Assembly: GCA_012064385.1 (NCBI GenBank)
Contig: QRDG01000398.1
Location: 268,697-332,696 of the forward strand
Reading direction: 5' to 3'
DNA: 64,000 nt
Origin: Puccinellia tenuiflora
Taxonomy: Eukaryota > Streptophyta > Magnoliopsida > Poales > Poaceae
The notes below the pieces were generated by a model that was given only the letters and a program-made list of their open reading frames with translations, was not told the DNA's origin and did not search any database. The translations under genes and the position numbers were made by a program. The stretch's first letter is position 1, and each line of letters opens with the position of its first letter. This document shows positions 21,784 through 33,037 of this stretch, in pieces.

Positions 21784-24111
21784 CTAATCCAGGATTGACT
21801 GAATCTTGTCAGGTATAACGGACACTCCGTAAGCTGACACCACATGACCTAGGAAGACGAGTTCCTTTAGCCAGAATTCACACTTTGAGAACTTAGCATA
21901 GAGGCGATGTTCGCGGAGCTTGGTCAGAACTAGGCGAAGATGCTCATCATGCTCTTCATCGGTTTTGGAGTAAACGAGGATATCATCAATGTAGATGATG
22001 ACGAACTTGTCAAGATATTCGTGGAAGATCGAGTTCATTAGCCTCATGAAGGTAGCCGGAGCATTGGTGAGGCCGAAAGACATGACGATATACTCATACA
22101 ACCCATAACAGGTAGTGAATGCCGTTTTTGGAATATCCTCCTTCCGGATTTTGATCTGATGGTAGCCTGACCGCAGATCCATCTTGGAGAACACGGTTGC
22201 ACCCGCTAACTGATCGAAGAGATCATTCATTCGGGGAATAGGATACTTGTTTTTGATGGTCACCGCATTCAGAGGGCGGTAATCAACAACCAGACGAGGA
22301 ACATTGGTATCCCTCTTCTTGACAAAGATGACAGGGCAACCCCAGGGGGAACTACTAGGCCGAATGAATTCCTTTTCCAACAGTTCATCTAGTTGTTTCT
22401 TTAGTTCAGTCAACTCTTCTGTCGGCATTCGGTACGGCCTCTTGGAAATCGGGGTAGTCCCGGGAACCAGTTCAATAACAAACTCAACAGTTCGATCTGG
22501 CGGCATGCCAGGCAATTCTTCAGGAAAGACGTCGGGAAAGTCACACACCACACCTATCTCATGCATTTCAGGCGGGTTGATACCTTCCATAAAGTAGAGG
22601 CTGATCTCCGGAGAGAGAGGAGCGGTAGCGGTTGGAATTTTGGAGTAAGGGGACAGGTAGGTCACTGGTCCGAAAGTAGGGTGAACCACTGTGACAGACT
22701 TGGCAGCACAATTTAAATTGGCCTGGTATTTGACTAGCCAGTCCATACCCAGAATAACATCTATTCCAACTGACTTCAGGGCGATCAGCTGGAAGGGAAA
22801 AGGACATCTGCCTAAGCATATCTGGACTTCCGGAGTAATCCAGTTAGTTAGCCAACTAGATCCCGGTGTTTTAACCTTTAGAGGGGAGTTCATGTTCAAG
22901 AACTCTATTTGGTGGCTAACTGCGAAAGCTATGGATATGAATGAATGCGATGCACCAGAATCAAACAAGACCGTAGCTGGATATCCATTAATTCGGAGCT
23001 CACCCAGGAGAACACCGGGGTCCTCTTCAGCGGCTTCAGCAGAGACGTGGGTTAGACGACCACGGCTAACAGTCGCAGCCTTGGCAGCGGGTGTGGGAGG
23101 TGCTGGTGCAGGTGTAGAGCCCCTGGCCTTCTGAGGACACTCACTGGAGTAGTGACCAGGCTGACCACAGGCGTAGCAAGTGAGCCCTGGCGGTGCAGGC
23201 GGACGAGGACGGAACCCACTTCTAGCCGCACCCACAGTCGATGTAGCTGGGAGAGGCGGAGGTGGCTTGTGTCCTGTAGGCTTGGGCACGAAAGGAGCAC
23301 GGGGCACCGAGCTGAACGGCACGAAGACCCTGCGTTTCTTGGCTTCAGAAGAGGAGGAGCCCTGGTGGTCCACTGGAGCTGACTTCCTGGAGGACTCTAG
23401 CTCCTTCCTACCTTGCTCCAGGGTGAGAGCCTGGTTGTACAGCTCCTGGAAGGACGGGAACTTGAAGGGCAACAGCTCATAACGAAGCTGCGGATTCAGT
23501 CCCTTGCGGAACAGATATTGCCGGTCCTCATCATTGGTCACATCCCGTGGGGCGTAGCGAGACAGGTGATTGAACTCCCGCCCATAAGCTTGGAGATCCA
23601 TCCGTCCCTGGTTCAGATTCAGGAACTCCCTTCTTTTCAAGTCCATGACTGGCTGGGGGATGTAAGCTGCACGGAAGGCAGTGCGGAATTCCTCCCAGGT
23701 GAACACATGACCAGCAGCAGACATTGCCACATGGCTTTCCCACCAAGAGCCAGCGGCTCCCATCAGAAGGTAGGTTGCGAAATTCACTTGTTCCGCAGCC
23801 GGAACATGTAGCGCGGCAAACTTGCGCTCAAGGGCACGCAGCCAATCATCATCATCCAACGGCTCCTTGGCATAGGCGAAGGTGGGAGGCTGGGACTTCA
23901 GGAAGTCGTTGAGATTGTTACATTCAGTATTTCTCCGAGCCCCTTGCTGCACTAACTGCGTGAGAAGATTCTCATTGCGCAGACGGCCCTCCTCGATGAT
24001 CATCAGTACCTCCGCCATAGAGGGTGGCGGCGGTAGCTCAGGGTTGCTGTTTTCACCACGACGGGTAGGAGCCATTCTGAAGAGTGTAACAAGGACACAG
24101 TTAGTATCCAT
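21784..24111 (-). CDS. gag-pol: F gag, protease and reverse transcriptase
   Basis: 775 codons. Likely true start is the ATG at 24075 (MAPTRRG), because the same start is shared by C and B. Order: capsid domain (L-E-R-K-F-A-A-L-H-V, G-S-W-W-E-S-H, F-R-A-A-Y-I, R-Y-A-P-R-D-V), basic linker, zinc knuckle C-Y-A-C-G-Q-P-G-H-Y-S-S-E-C, protease V-L-F-D-S-G-A-S-H-S-F, D-V-I-L-G-M-D-W, then RT with L-V-V-D-Y-R-P-L-N, F-S-K-M-D-L-R-S-G-Y and catalytic I-I-Y-I-D-D-I-L-V-Y. It ends early at a TAG (21784-21786) where C has TGG, in the RT connection. gag and pol are one frame, as usual for this lineage. Confidence 0.92.
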   Translation of the reverse strand: MDTNCVLVTLFRMAPTRRGENSNPELPPPPSMAEVLMIIEEGRLRNENLLTQLVQQGARRNTECNNLNDFLKSQPPTFAYAKEPLDDDDWLRALERKFAALHVPAAEQVNFATYLLMGAAGSWWESHVAMSAAGHVFTWEEFRTAFRAAYIPQPVMDLKRREFLNLNQGRMDLQAYGREFNHLSRYAPRDVTNDEDRQYLFRKGLNPQLRYELLPFKFPSFQELYNQALTLEQGRKELESSRKSAPVDHQGSSSSEAKKRRVFVPFSSVPRAPFVPKPTGHKPPPPLPATSTVGAARSGFRPRPPAPPGLTCYACGQPGHYSSECPQKARGSTPAPAPPTPAAKAATVSRGRLTHVSAEAAEEDPGVLLGELRINGYPATVLFDSGASHSFISIAFAVSHQIEFLNMNSPLKVKTPGSSWLTNWITPEVQICLGRCPFPFQLIALKSVGIDVILGMDWLVKYQANLNCAAKSVTVVHPTFGPVTYLSPYSKIPTATAPLSPEISLYFMEGINPPEMHEIGVVCDFPDVFPEELPGMPPDRTVEFVIELVPGTTPISKRPYRMPTEELTELKKQLDELLEKEFIRPSSSPWGCPVIFVKKRDTNVPRLVVDYRPLNAVTIKNKYPIPRMNDLFDQLAGATVFSKMDLRSGYHQIKIRKEDIPKTAFTTCYGLYEYIVMSFGLTNAPATFMRLMNSIFHEYLDKFVIIYIDDILVYSKTDEEHDEHLRLVLTKLREHRLYAKFSKCEFWLKELVFLGHVVSAYGVSVIPDKIQSILD

Positions 24112-24428
24112 CCCAGACTAAGCGACCACGGAAGGCAACAATTTAGCAGGAATGAGCAAGGAAGAACATGTATCATCACATCAACATGGCAAGAAATAAT
24201 TGAACTTAGCAAACATTAGCCAGTCGGAATAAAACCCATTAAGTGGTTCAAGTACAAGCTCACAAGCTTTTAGTACGCATTACACGAATGGGAAGAACGG
24301 ATGATACAAGTCATTAGGTTCGATACAACAAATCTAGCTCGAAGGGGAAACCACTACAGATAGTGGGTATCTTGCTCATCACGCGGGAAAGCAAGATACG
24401 ATACAAGGTACCCGCAGACACAGGTCTC

Positions 24429-25178
24429 CTAGAAGTACTGAGCACTCTCCGGGAGACGCACTGAGCGAGTGCGGAAACGGCGTGCACTTGCTGGCTGGTC
24501 AACATACGGCGGCGTGTGGACGTCGCCCCCGGCGGCTCGAGCAGGTCCTCGTGGTGGAACGGTGCCACCCACTCTTGGGCTGCTCATGAAGTTGGGCAGC
24601 TCCATTGGTAGCGGTGAAAGGAGATCTTGGGAAACTATCCCAGCATTGACATAAGGCTCCAAAGCCCTCAGAGTGCTCCGGTGACTATCACGGGCAGCCA
24701 CCGTGTATAGGTACCACTGACGGGCACGAAGGTTCAACGCCCTGACCATTTCGATAAGAGCTCTGTGACTGGGGTCTGGCTCGGTGGCTGGGTTGGAGTA
24801 CCTGGCCACATAGCAGCCTTCCAGACCGGCCTCCGCAGCAGGGAAGTGATAAAAGTCGGAAATTGGGTTATCCAGATAATCACAGTCTTTGCGGTACACG
24901 GAGAGGCCGTTGAACGCAGCCTCTTGAACAGCCTGCTCCACGGTCATGCCCACACCGACACTCTGGTGCTGGACACCGTTTCCATCCGGAGTCAGGACGC
25001 GGGCTTCACAGAAGAATTGCCCCTGTCCGTACGGCATGTGCTCCTCGTACACGACGTACTCAGGGTACCAAGGGCAACCCTGGCTGGCTAAGGCAGTGGC
25101 AAACAAGGCGGGAAACCCGCGGACACCCTCACAGCGAGTCAGACAGACAACAAGTCCAGAATGCGTCATCTGTAGCAA
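24429..25178 (-). CDS. F orf0: extra ORF upstream of gag, dsRBD-like layout
   Basis: 249 intact codons between PBS and gag on the coding strand; a second ATG (25169, MTHSGL) may be the real start. Residues about 24-93 follow the order of a double-stranded-RNA-binding domain: helix P-A-L-F-A-T-A-L-A-S-Q-G, then Y-P-E-Y-V-V-Y-E-E, strand F-F-C-E-A-R-V, then S-V-G-V-G-M-T-V-E-Q-A-V-Q-E-A-A-F-N-G-L. The Lys cluster that usually contacts RNA (KKxAK) is absent. The second half (C-D-Y-L-D-N-P...R-A-L-I-E-M-V-R-A-L-N-L-R) is unrecognised; the C-terminus is Pro/Arg-rich. C and B lack a counterpart: their leaders are only 0.4-0.55 kb. Function unknown. Confidence 0.7.
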   Translation of the reverse strand: MLQMTHSGLVVCLTRCEGVRGFPALFATALASQGCPWYPEYVVYEEHMPYGQGQFFCEARVLTPDGNGVQHQSVGVGMTVEQAVQEAAFNGLSVYRKDCDYLDNPISDFYHFPAAEAGLEGCYVARYSNPATEPDPSHRALIEMVRALNLRARQWYLYTVAARDSHRSTLRALEPYVNAGIVSQDLLSPLPMELPNFMSSPRVGGTVPPRGPARAAGGDVHTPPYVDQPASARRFRTRSVRLPESAQYF

Positions 25179-25435
25179 TAACAGAACAGTTCAACAGTTA
25201 GGAACGGAAATGATACTCAAGAATTAACCTAGACGGTAAGAACCCAACCCCGAGAACCTAACTTTGATTCAACTGTAAAACAAATTGAGGTAAGGTGACT
25301 CAGAATTAGAGCGAGTTGGATAAGGAGTAAAAAGAATCCTAAGATGGTTTTCACAACTTATTTTATTTCATAAATAATTTTTACTACACTAGACTCAACT
25401 TCGGCCAATAGAGCGGGTTTCCTACAGGCAGTCCT

Positions 25436-25447
25436 GCTCTGATACCA
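25436..25447 (-). other. F primer binding site (initiator tRNA-Met)
   Basis: Minus strand TGGTATCAGAGC, three bases inside the 5' LTR. Complementary to the 3' end of plant initiator tRNA-Met; identical in C, B and G. The 25179-25435 leader between PBS and orf0 holds nothing else I recognise. Confidence 0.9.
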
Positions 25448-25450
25448 ATT

Positions 25451-28400
25451 TGTAGCGCCCCGACCCCAGAACTATACAGTGGAACGTTGTGTAACCGGTC
25501 ATGCTACACAATTGAGGGTTACTGGGTTTACCAATCCCAGGCCAAAACTCATTGGCAGGTGTGCTCGGAATGGATCATCGGCACACAACACCTCAATCAT
25601 GCCATAAGCTCAGACATCGCTTCCATGTATAGTAAAGAGACCGAGACTTGTGGAACGAACTGGCACATCACAGACTCTACGACACAAAGATATCATAGTT
25701 CAACTCATATAATTGAGAAAGATAGCAAATGAAACATCAGAGGTCACTGACCCATCATTACAACAAGCGGAAGGAAATTAAAGTTGTCTAAACAACAAGA
25801 TCCAAATTATGGACTAAGAGGCCTACAGATAAACATCCCGTTCCAGCCTGTTCCATGACGTCCCAAGCTGCCACCTGGGAACCCCAGACTACTCGTCGAT
25901 GTCAACGTAGAACCCACCTTCCTGTTCGGTGACGTCCTCCTCTGAAACAAGTAATAAGCAACAAAGCAAGGCTGAGTACGATGTACTCGCAAGAATTAGT
26001 AGGGCGATATAGGCCCGATGCTGACGGAGGCTGCAAAGCTATATAAGTGGTTGTTTTGCATAAAGCTGGTTTTGTTTCCTTCCGAAGACTAGGACTCATG
26101 AAATCGTCTAATCAGAAGGTTTTCACAAGGGGATAAGAGGGTAACACTTTTCTCTTCGGTTCACGGGGAACCTACTGTATTCAACAACTCCACCTATCTC
26201 CACCAAGGCACTCCCTCTAATCTCCCTCGAGGAAATGAACCTTTTATCACACGTTGATTATGCAACCTCTAGCTGCCATTTAATTAAAGATCAGGTTCAG
26301 GTTTTCTATGAGCTAATCCGCCTTTCCCAAGATTTTGTCCATAACCGTGGACACGGCTTTTCGAAAAGATTAAACCCTACAGGGGTGTACTGTTTTTAGC
26401 CACCGGTACCGTCCGACCCCTTGCCTAGCTATTAGCTCTCTTCCGGGGAAAGCCGGCAGGGCGGGCGCGGTTAAACCTTTACAAAGTATGGGACTATCCA
26501 AGGGTCATCGTGACGACAGGACAAGTTCAGCGCCTATTTCAACACCCTGCCCCATCGCCACTCCTGTCACCATCATCATCATCATCTTATTTTTCATCAC
26601 CAGACACACACTCGCAAATGGAAAGCGCAAACTAGAGGACCCTTGGATACGCCCGCACTAATTATTCGGTTAGTAAGGGGCCCATACCCCCACCGATGGT
26701 AGCACGCTCGGTTCTTGGTTCTAGCTAAAAGCACTCTCAGCCTAGGCGGCAAGAATGAGACAAAACACCAACGACCTTGTTGGCAACTCATCCCAGCCTT
26801 CTTAGCAATTTATTATCAACACAAGTCTCCACCACTGTCCGAACATTCCATTCAATTCACAAGTATGGAAAAAATCAACGGACAACTTAAGCATTCGACT
26901 AAGCATGGCTAATCATATCTAAGCATGACATACAACAGATATGAATTATCTCAGGCCAACACTTCAACCTATGATTCATAGGAGGGGAAACAGATAATGG
27001 TTCAGGGAGCATGCAAGTGATAGGATATTCTATACACTAACCAAAACTTGTCACCAGAATCGAATGCAATAATATGGTGGATAAAATACTTGGGTAATAT
27101 GAGATATGCTAAGAAGGTTAGGTTAGCTCTTGCCTTGCTGGTAGTGCTGGTCGCGCTGGTTGTCAAGGTATTGTGGTGGAACCTCGACTCCAGAATCTAC
27201 CGAAACACAAACAATACAAGAAAGGAATAAATAACACGAATACAAGTTGCAATGCACAATCATGATGATATGGACATATTATGCATTGAAAAGGTATTGG
27301 GCATGTCCCACAAGTTAAATGGAACCCCCAAATTAAATATTGCAATTAACGGGTTAAAACTCCATCTTTAACTTAGTGAATTAGGTGAATATCCAAAATG
27401 TCCAGTACTGAATTATGAGGTAAATATGCATGAAAATGACATTATTTGATAGATATTAACCCACTGATCGATTTGGTACCTTGTTTGCATTTTTCCGATT
27501 AACGGTGAAGAAATAGTGATTTAAACGGTTAAGCAATTTTAAATCATTTTAACCAATTCGAAAATGACATCAAAGTAAAAGTTATTTGCATGCTGTGATA
27601 TTAACATAGGTAGATAGCATTTGCTTTGCTGGTCATTTTGGTATATCATTTGCAATTTTTGAAGTAATATTCACCGAGTTATGATTTATTCAAAAAGGGA
27701 TTTAAATCTGCCATTTCAGTCATTTTTGGTCAACAGCACTAAATTTAATTCTCCAACTCTCTCAAATGGCACAAAGTGGTAGTCCATTGTCCACTGATCA
27801 TTTTGAGCTATTGAACACAATTTTTGGACAAGTAAAACTAAAGTTATGGAATTAACAAATTCAACATTATTTCTGCCATTTTAGTCTTCAGCAATTAAAG
27901 GCAATTTATTTTGACAAATTAAATTAACCAATGGTACTAACAGATAGACATTTTATTGTTGAGCATTTTGACATATTATTTGCAAATTTTGGACAAGTGG
28001 TTCAAAGTTACGCCAATTCAAAGTTCAAATTAATTTCTGCCAATTTTACAAATTCCAGGAAATTGGCCCGAAACGATTTGCACCATGGGCTGGGCTAGCT
28101 CGTGTCGCTGACCGGTGGGGCAGGGCCAGGCTGGCGTCCACGTCGGCGCACAGGCCCAGTGGCAGGTTTGACCGGCGCAGGGCGGCCAGGACCGGCGCGA
28201 GCGCGCGGTCACCGACGGCGGCGTCGTGGATCGATTCGTCGAACGCGTGCACGAGGGTTCCGGGGAGGAGGCGCATTGCGCTCAGGAGCGCGAGGGGAAC
28301 TTGGTGGCGGCTGCGCGTGACCTTTTGGTCACTGGAGGGACGCCGGCGACGAGCTACGGCGGCGACTCTAGTTCGGCCTAAGTGGAACCGGCGAAACAGA

Positions 28401-29361
28401 GGGGGAGGAACGAGGGGAGGGCGTCTCCGAGGACCGTATGCTCACCCTGAGTACGTGCGTGAGGTCGGTGGTGGCAGAGGAGGGCCGACGGCGCCGGAAT
28501 CGAGCTCGGACAGCGGCGGGTGGCGGCGGCGGAGACGGATTGATTCGCGCGAACGGCTGCGTCCTAGCACGCAGGGCTCGGGGAGGATGTAGAGGAGAGC
28601 ACGGCGATTCTTATGCCCCAGGCCGATCTGCTCCGGGTGGTCGGCAACGTCGGCGACGAGCGGCGGCGGCTTGGTCAGCGCACGGCCATGGCGCGGTTCG
28701 GTTCTAGGGTTTCTGCAGGTGGGGGAAAAAGGAGGGGAGGAGGAGCATGCGGTCGTGGGAGGCCTCTTTAGCCTCCAAGGGGGCCAGGGGAGCGAGGGAG
28801 CCGCGACAGTGGCGACGAGGTCCGTCGGCAACGGTGGCGGTCGAGGACGCGGTCGCTACAGCGTGAGGAAGACGGCGACTTTGCAAAAACCCCCTGCCTG
28901 CCTTTTTCTTTTCTGTTTTTATTTCTTTAATTGAAACAGCAGACTTTTCTATTTAATTGAGGCCCTTAATTAATTTTCAAAATTCTGCAAAAATTCACAG
29001 AGCCAACATATATTATTTAGAACCTGTGGTAAAAATTTCAGCCCATTTGGAAAATATTTTATGTGTTAACATTTTAGGATTTGCTCTCTTGTGTTTTAGG
29101 GTTTTACCCAGATATTTGAATTTTGATAAAGCACTAAATTGGACAACAATTATATTTGTTGTTGCAGGAACTTCCTGGACAAATATGTTTCTTCGTTTTG
29201 CAACTTTGTTCACCATTTACATCATCCATTTGGTTTCTCAATTATTGCCCCTTTATTGTCTCATGTGAAGCAAAATGGATGAGGGATGCTATGATGCAAA
29301 TGAGATGCAAAAGTGAAAATTTTTACTCATATTTTTTGGGTCCAAAAGTGGGGCTGTTACA
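25451..29361 (-). repeat. F 5' LTR (3911 bp)
   Basis: Same organisation as the 3' LTR at 15708-19625, about 98.8 percent identical by eye, with several small indels (one in the CAT tract). Ends at 29361 with TGTAACAGCCCC on the coding strand, followed by the TSD agtat. Confidence 0.95.
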
Positions 29362-29788
29362 AGTATCTGGGAGAGCTTTTAATTCAAAAACAGGATCTCC
29401 TTTTGGAGGCGTGGGCGTCCCCAACGATTCCACAGGTAGATCATGTTTTAGAATAGCCGGCTGTCTAAAGAAGCCTTCATTAATTTTTTCCCTTTCCTGC
29501 ATAAACATATCATTCTCGTGCTCCTCCATAAATTGATGCAAAGGATCGTTAGGAGGCACAACAATAGAAGCAATTCTTTCAATAATTAGATCCTCATTAG
29601 GTAATTCTTTATCATAACGATGCCTAGCAAATTTGGAAAAATTAAATTCATACGGTTCTCCAGCGAATTGAACAGCGACCTTTTCTTTCTTAAAGTCTAT
29701 AACAGCAATACAAGTATTTAAGAAAGGTCTACCAAATATGATAGGACAAAATTTATCTTTAACTGACCCCAAAACAAGGAAATCAGTT
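29362..29788 (-). pseudogene. pol: A pol slice between protease and RT
   Basis: 142 codons of A between the F and D insertions, open on the minus strand. V-K-D-K-F-C-P-I-I-F-G-R-P-F-L is the C-terminal end of the protease domain, followed by the linker with N-D-P-L-H-Q-F. Left end joins the RT segment at 15707 in frame through agtat; right end joins the protease at 59811 in frame through cagtt. It carries no stop of its own. Confidence 0.92.
29784..29788. repeat. Target-site duplication of D, left copy
   Basis: cagtt at 29784-29788 and at 59811-59815, immediately outside the D LTRs. Confidence 0.93.
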
Positions 29789-30642
29789 TGTTAGCACCCG
29801 TTTTTGGCAGGTCCCGGGGTCGAGCTCACTTAAGGAAAGGAAGACCTGGCAGAAGTTAACCCGGCGGGAGTTAACCCGGTTTTGGTCAGAAACCGGGTCA
29901 CAGGTTCAAGCTCACTCGGAAGATGGACGACTCGGAGAGGACTTGGGATGATGACCCGGCAGGAGTTAACTCGGCAGGCAGAACCCGGCTTACTCGGGAC
30001 CCGGTGCAGGTTAGACTCGAAGGTTCCTGAAGATTCCATAAGCCACATCAGAGAAGCCGGACGCGAGGAGGTTTAACACTTGCCAAAGCCCAAAGCAAAG
30101 GTTGGTGGCGCCAGAAGGAGTTCGGGTTCAACCCAGAAGGAAAAGGTGGCTTTCCAAAAGGAACCAGAGGTGTCCAGCATGAATCCGGCCAGGAGTCTTA
30201 CCTAATATAGAAGTAGAAACCGACCTAGTTCATGAGTTGTAATCCGTGTAGAAGTACAATTGCTTGTACGGAAAGTCCAGCCGCCTCGCTATATATATAT
30301 GTAAGAGGTGACGGCCGATTGAAATTAAGCAAACAATCAATACCAAACCCTACTTTTTACCCTCAAACCCTTGTTCCTGCTTCCGTTGTTCGGCGACTTC
30401 GAGAGATTTCGACGAATATCGACAATCGAGTTGAGAGCAGTCTAATCCGGCTTAACTCAGCCAATCGTCGCCGGCTTCCTCCGACGGGGTCCCTCCCGAG
30501 GGGCTGGGGCGTCTGGTTCTAAAAGAACCGGCTTGCTGTCTTGCGTATCGCGCTGCAGGTCGGTCTCCCACGGGGCGAGTTGTGGAGTATCTCCCCCGGC
30601 ACCGTGGGTACACGAGGACGTGTTCATGTGACGCATTTTAGC
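29789..30642 (+). repeat. D 5' LTR (about 854 bp, lacks last 6 bases)
   Basis: Starts TGTTAGCACCCG. Matches 58947-59810 up to ...TTTTAGC, but the final GCAACA seen in the 3' LTR is missing and replaced by CCGATGAGCCCGAA. TATA at 30289-30301. The U3 part holds repeated GTTAACYCGG units. Confidence 0.9.
30289..30301 (+). promoter_or_regulatory. TATA box of D 5' LTR
   Basis: CTATATATATATG, about 500 bp into the LTR. The other LTR has a shorter version at 59446-59455. Confidence 0.6.
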
Positions 30643-30684
30643 CCGATGAGCCCGAACATCGGACAAACGACCGATGAGCCCGAA
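30643..30684 (+). repeat. 14-bp direct repeat replacing the D PBS
   Basis: CCGATGAGCCCGAA at 30643-30656 and 30671-30684. CCGATG and CATCGG at 30643/30655 also form a small inverted repeat. No stretch complementary to a tRNA end that I know follows the LTR. Confidence 0.7.
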
Positions 30685-32602
30685 TAGGGAAAACCGGATT
30701 GTTAACGCCTTGCCTTGTCCGACTCCGATCCGAAGTTCACCCTACCCAGTAGGTCAGACGGGACCAGCGGTGCAACTTCCGGGACGTGAGTCAATGCTGA
30801 ATTCAAATTCGGCTCCTGGGATGCAATCCGGCCCTGTGACCAATTCTGCTCCTGGTCCGAGTCAATCGGCCAATATGGACGATTTAGTGGTATAATTCAA
30901 TAGGAAATTGGACCAGATAGCATATGACAAACTCGGAGTTAGGCTGAGACCTAGGACCTACACAAACCCTATCCCGAGTATTTTGATTTACAACCCTACC
31001 CACCTGGCTATAGAGTTCCCGAGTTTTCTAAGTTTAATGGGGTGGATAACAAGTCGACATGGGAGAATATTAGTCAATATTTAGCTCAATTAGGTGAGGC
31101 TAATCATGATCATATCAAAGTTCGCCTGTTCTCTTTGTCGCTAACCGGGGTTGCATTTTCTTGGTTTTCGGCTTTAGCTCCTAATTCTATTCACACTTGG
31201 TTTCATTTAGAGCAAAAGTTTCATGAGCACTTCTGTGCCGGGGAGATCGAGTTAAAGTTGTCCCATCATACGTCGGTTAGGCAGAAGCATGATGAATCGG
31301 TATCCGATTACATCAAGAAATTTAGAAACACCAGAAACCGATGTTATAGCTTGGTGATAACCGAGAGAGATATGGCCTACTCAGTTTTCAACGGGTTAAG
31401 GGCATATCTGAGAGAAAAGCTAGAAGCACACGAGTTCTCCTCTGTCGGTCAAGTTCAGGAGAGAGCTCTGGCTCATGAAAACCGAGTCAACGAGTCTAAA
31501 GACTTGCATCGGGTGAACAGGGGTCGGCTTAACACTATCGAATATGATGTCGACTTCGGTGATGAAACCGATGTATACGTAGCCGAGTTTGTTTGGCCGA
31601 GTAAGGCCAAACCCTATACATGTGATGACCTAAAGCCGGTTCGTAAAAGCCGGGATGAAGAGGTAAAGTGTACTTTTGACGTAGGCAAATGTGATAGAAT
31701 ATTTGATGCCTTGCTGAAAGATAAAATAATCCGAGTTAACCATGTTATGCCGTCTCCTGATGAATTAAGGCGACGTGCTTATTGCAAGTATCACAATTCT
31801 TTCTCTCATGCTACTAATGATTGCAATGTCTTTCGTCGACAGATTCAATCGGCCCTCAATGATGGACGATTAAGCTTTGCCGGCATGGCCATTGACACAC
31901 AGCCGTTCCCAATGAACGTGCTAGATCTTGAGGGAAAGAAGGTTCTTCTTCGGCCAGAAGCGGCCGAAGGCGCTAATAAATCTAACGTGGTTATTGGTGA
32001 GCCCCGGAAAGAAGCCGGTGTCAAGGAATCAAGGAGAGAGATCACATTGACCCGGCAACCCGATGGAAAGGAGGTTATCAAGGTCACCGTCAAGAACTCC
32101 ACACTCGGGGGGCAGCAACCACCAGCAAGAGAATCCGGAATCCGGAATCCAGAACTCGGGGGGCAACCTCGGTTCATGAAGCCCAAGAACCCGGAAGTCG
32201 GCAAATGGAAAACGAATCAAGTTGAATACAAGCCAAAGAAGATCAAGCCGACTTTCGATATGTTGCTAAACAAATATGTGCGCCAGGCCGGGTCTATGGT
32301 AACCCGGCAATATGGGAAGCGACCGAGGTCACCATCTACCGAGAGAAGCTACCGGCATCAAGAGTCGGCTGGGGAGTTTAAGCGTCAAGCAACCCGGCAA
32401 AGTGTGCAAAGCTGACTCGTGTATCCGGGTAATTCCTCCTATTGGCGAGTCAAGGAGCAAGGATCCAAGGCAGCCAGCATAGAGAGGAGGGTGGTCCCGA
32501 ACGATTCATTGGTCATTGGGACGCATGTGTTAAAGCTGAAGGACCCGGTTACAAAGCCGGCAGATGATAAGCCGATACTTGCTATCGTGCCTAAAGCAAT
32601 AT
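30674..32602 (+). pseudogene. gag: D gag
   Basis: 30674-30895 gives a Pro/Ser/Asn-rich N-terminus. From about 30960 the gag frame (P-G-Y-R-V-P-E-F-S-K-F-N-G) runs into 31042-32415 with the capsid domain (W-E-N-I-S-Q-Y-L-A-Q-L-G-E-A, L-S-L-T-G-V-A-F-S-W-F, H-E-H-F) and a zinc knuckle C-K-Y-H-N-S-F-S-H-A-T-N-D-C. A single TGA at 32413-32415 interrupts; the same frame goes on to K-L-K-D-P-V-T-K-P-A-D-D-K until C cuts in at 32603. The open frame in C-free D would continue at 54450. Confidence 0.88.
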
Positions 32603-33037
32603 AAACCTTCCACAACCCTCCACCAAATGTTTTTTTGCTCAACTTAGCAAACCAATAAACTTGAACTTCCAAATTGTTCAGGAAGTTCCAAGTGTGCATG
32701 TTAAATTCATTCGATGAAGCAATTCCCTATTAAGTAAGGAAATAAATTTGACAATTCAAATTGGCTTAATTCAATTTCTATTTTTGAAACCAAGTTAAAC
32801 ATTTCAAAAATTCAAACTAAAATCATGGGGAGCTTCAATGTTATTGTTAGAGCCTCCATGAATATTTCCATTATTTTTGGAAATGTTTAAGTGCTTCAAT
32901 TAAATACAAATTGGAAATTGTCAAAAATACTTTTAATTAAACATTGTGAACAAATGTTGGCCAAAACATTTTATTTCGCCTCACCAATTTTTGTGGAGCA
33001 CCTAAAGATCAAGTGGAGCCCACATGAATTTTTGTGG

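Larger units (their letters stand above)
15708..29361 (-). mobile_element. F: complete Tekay/Del-type chromovirus with orf0
   Basis: 13.65 kb, LTRs 3918 and 3911 bp, initiator-tRNA-Met PBS, orf0, gag-PR-RT, RNase H-integrase-chromodomain, hairpin, PPT, TSD agtat. The chromodomain and protein sequences place it among Tekay/Del chromoviruses. An extra ORF upstream of gag recalls rice RIRE3/RIRE8, which I remember as having an orf0; family identity is not proven. LTRs differ by roughly 47 substitutions by eye (about 1.2 percent). pol contains two stops and a frameshift, so this copy is dead although fairly young. Confidence 0.95.

Noticed and set aside
25487..25732. 81-codon frame starting MCNRSCYTIEG, repeated at 15744
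   Set aside because: Antisense to the LTR end of F, present in each LTR copy and recognisable antisense in C; explained by LTR duplication.
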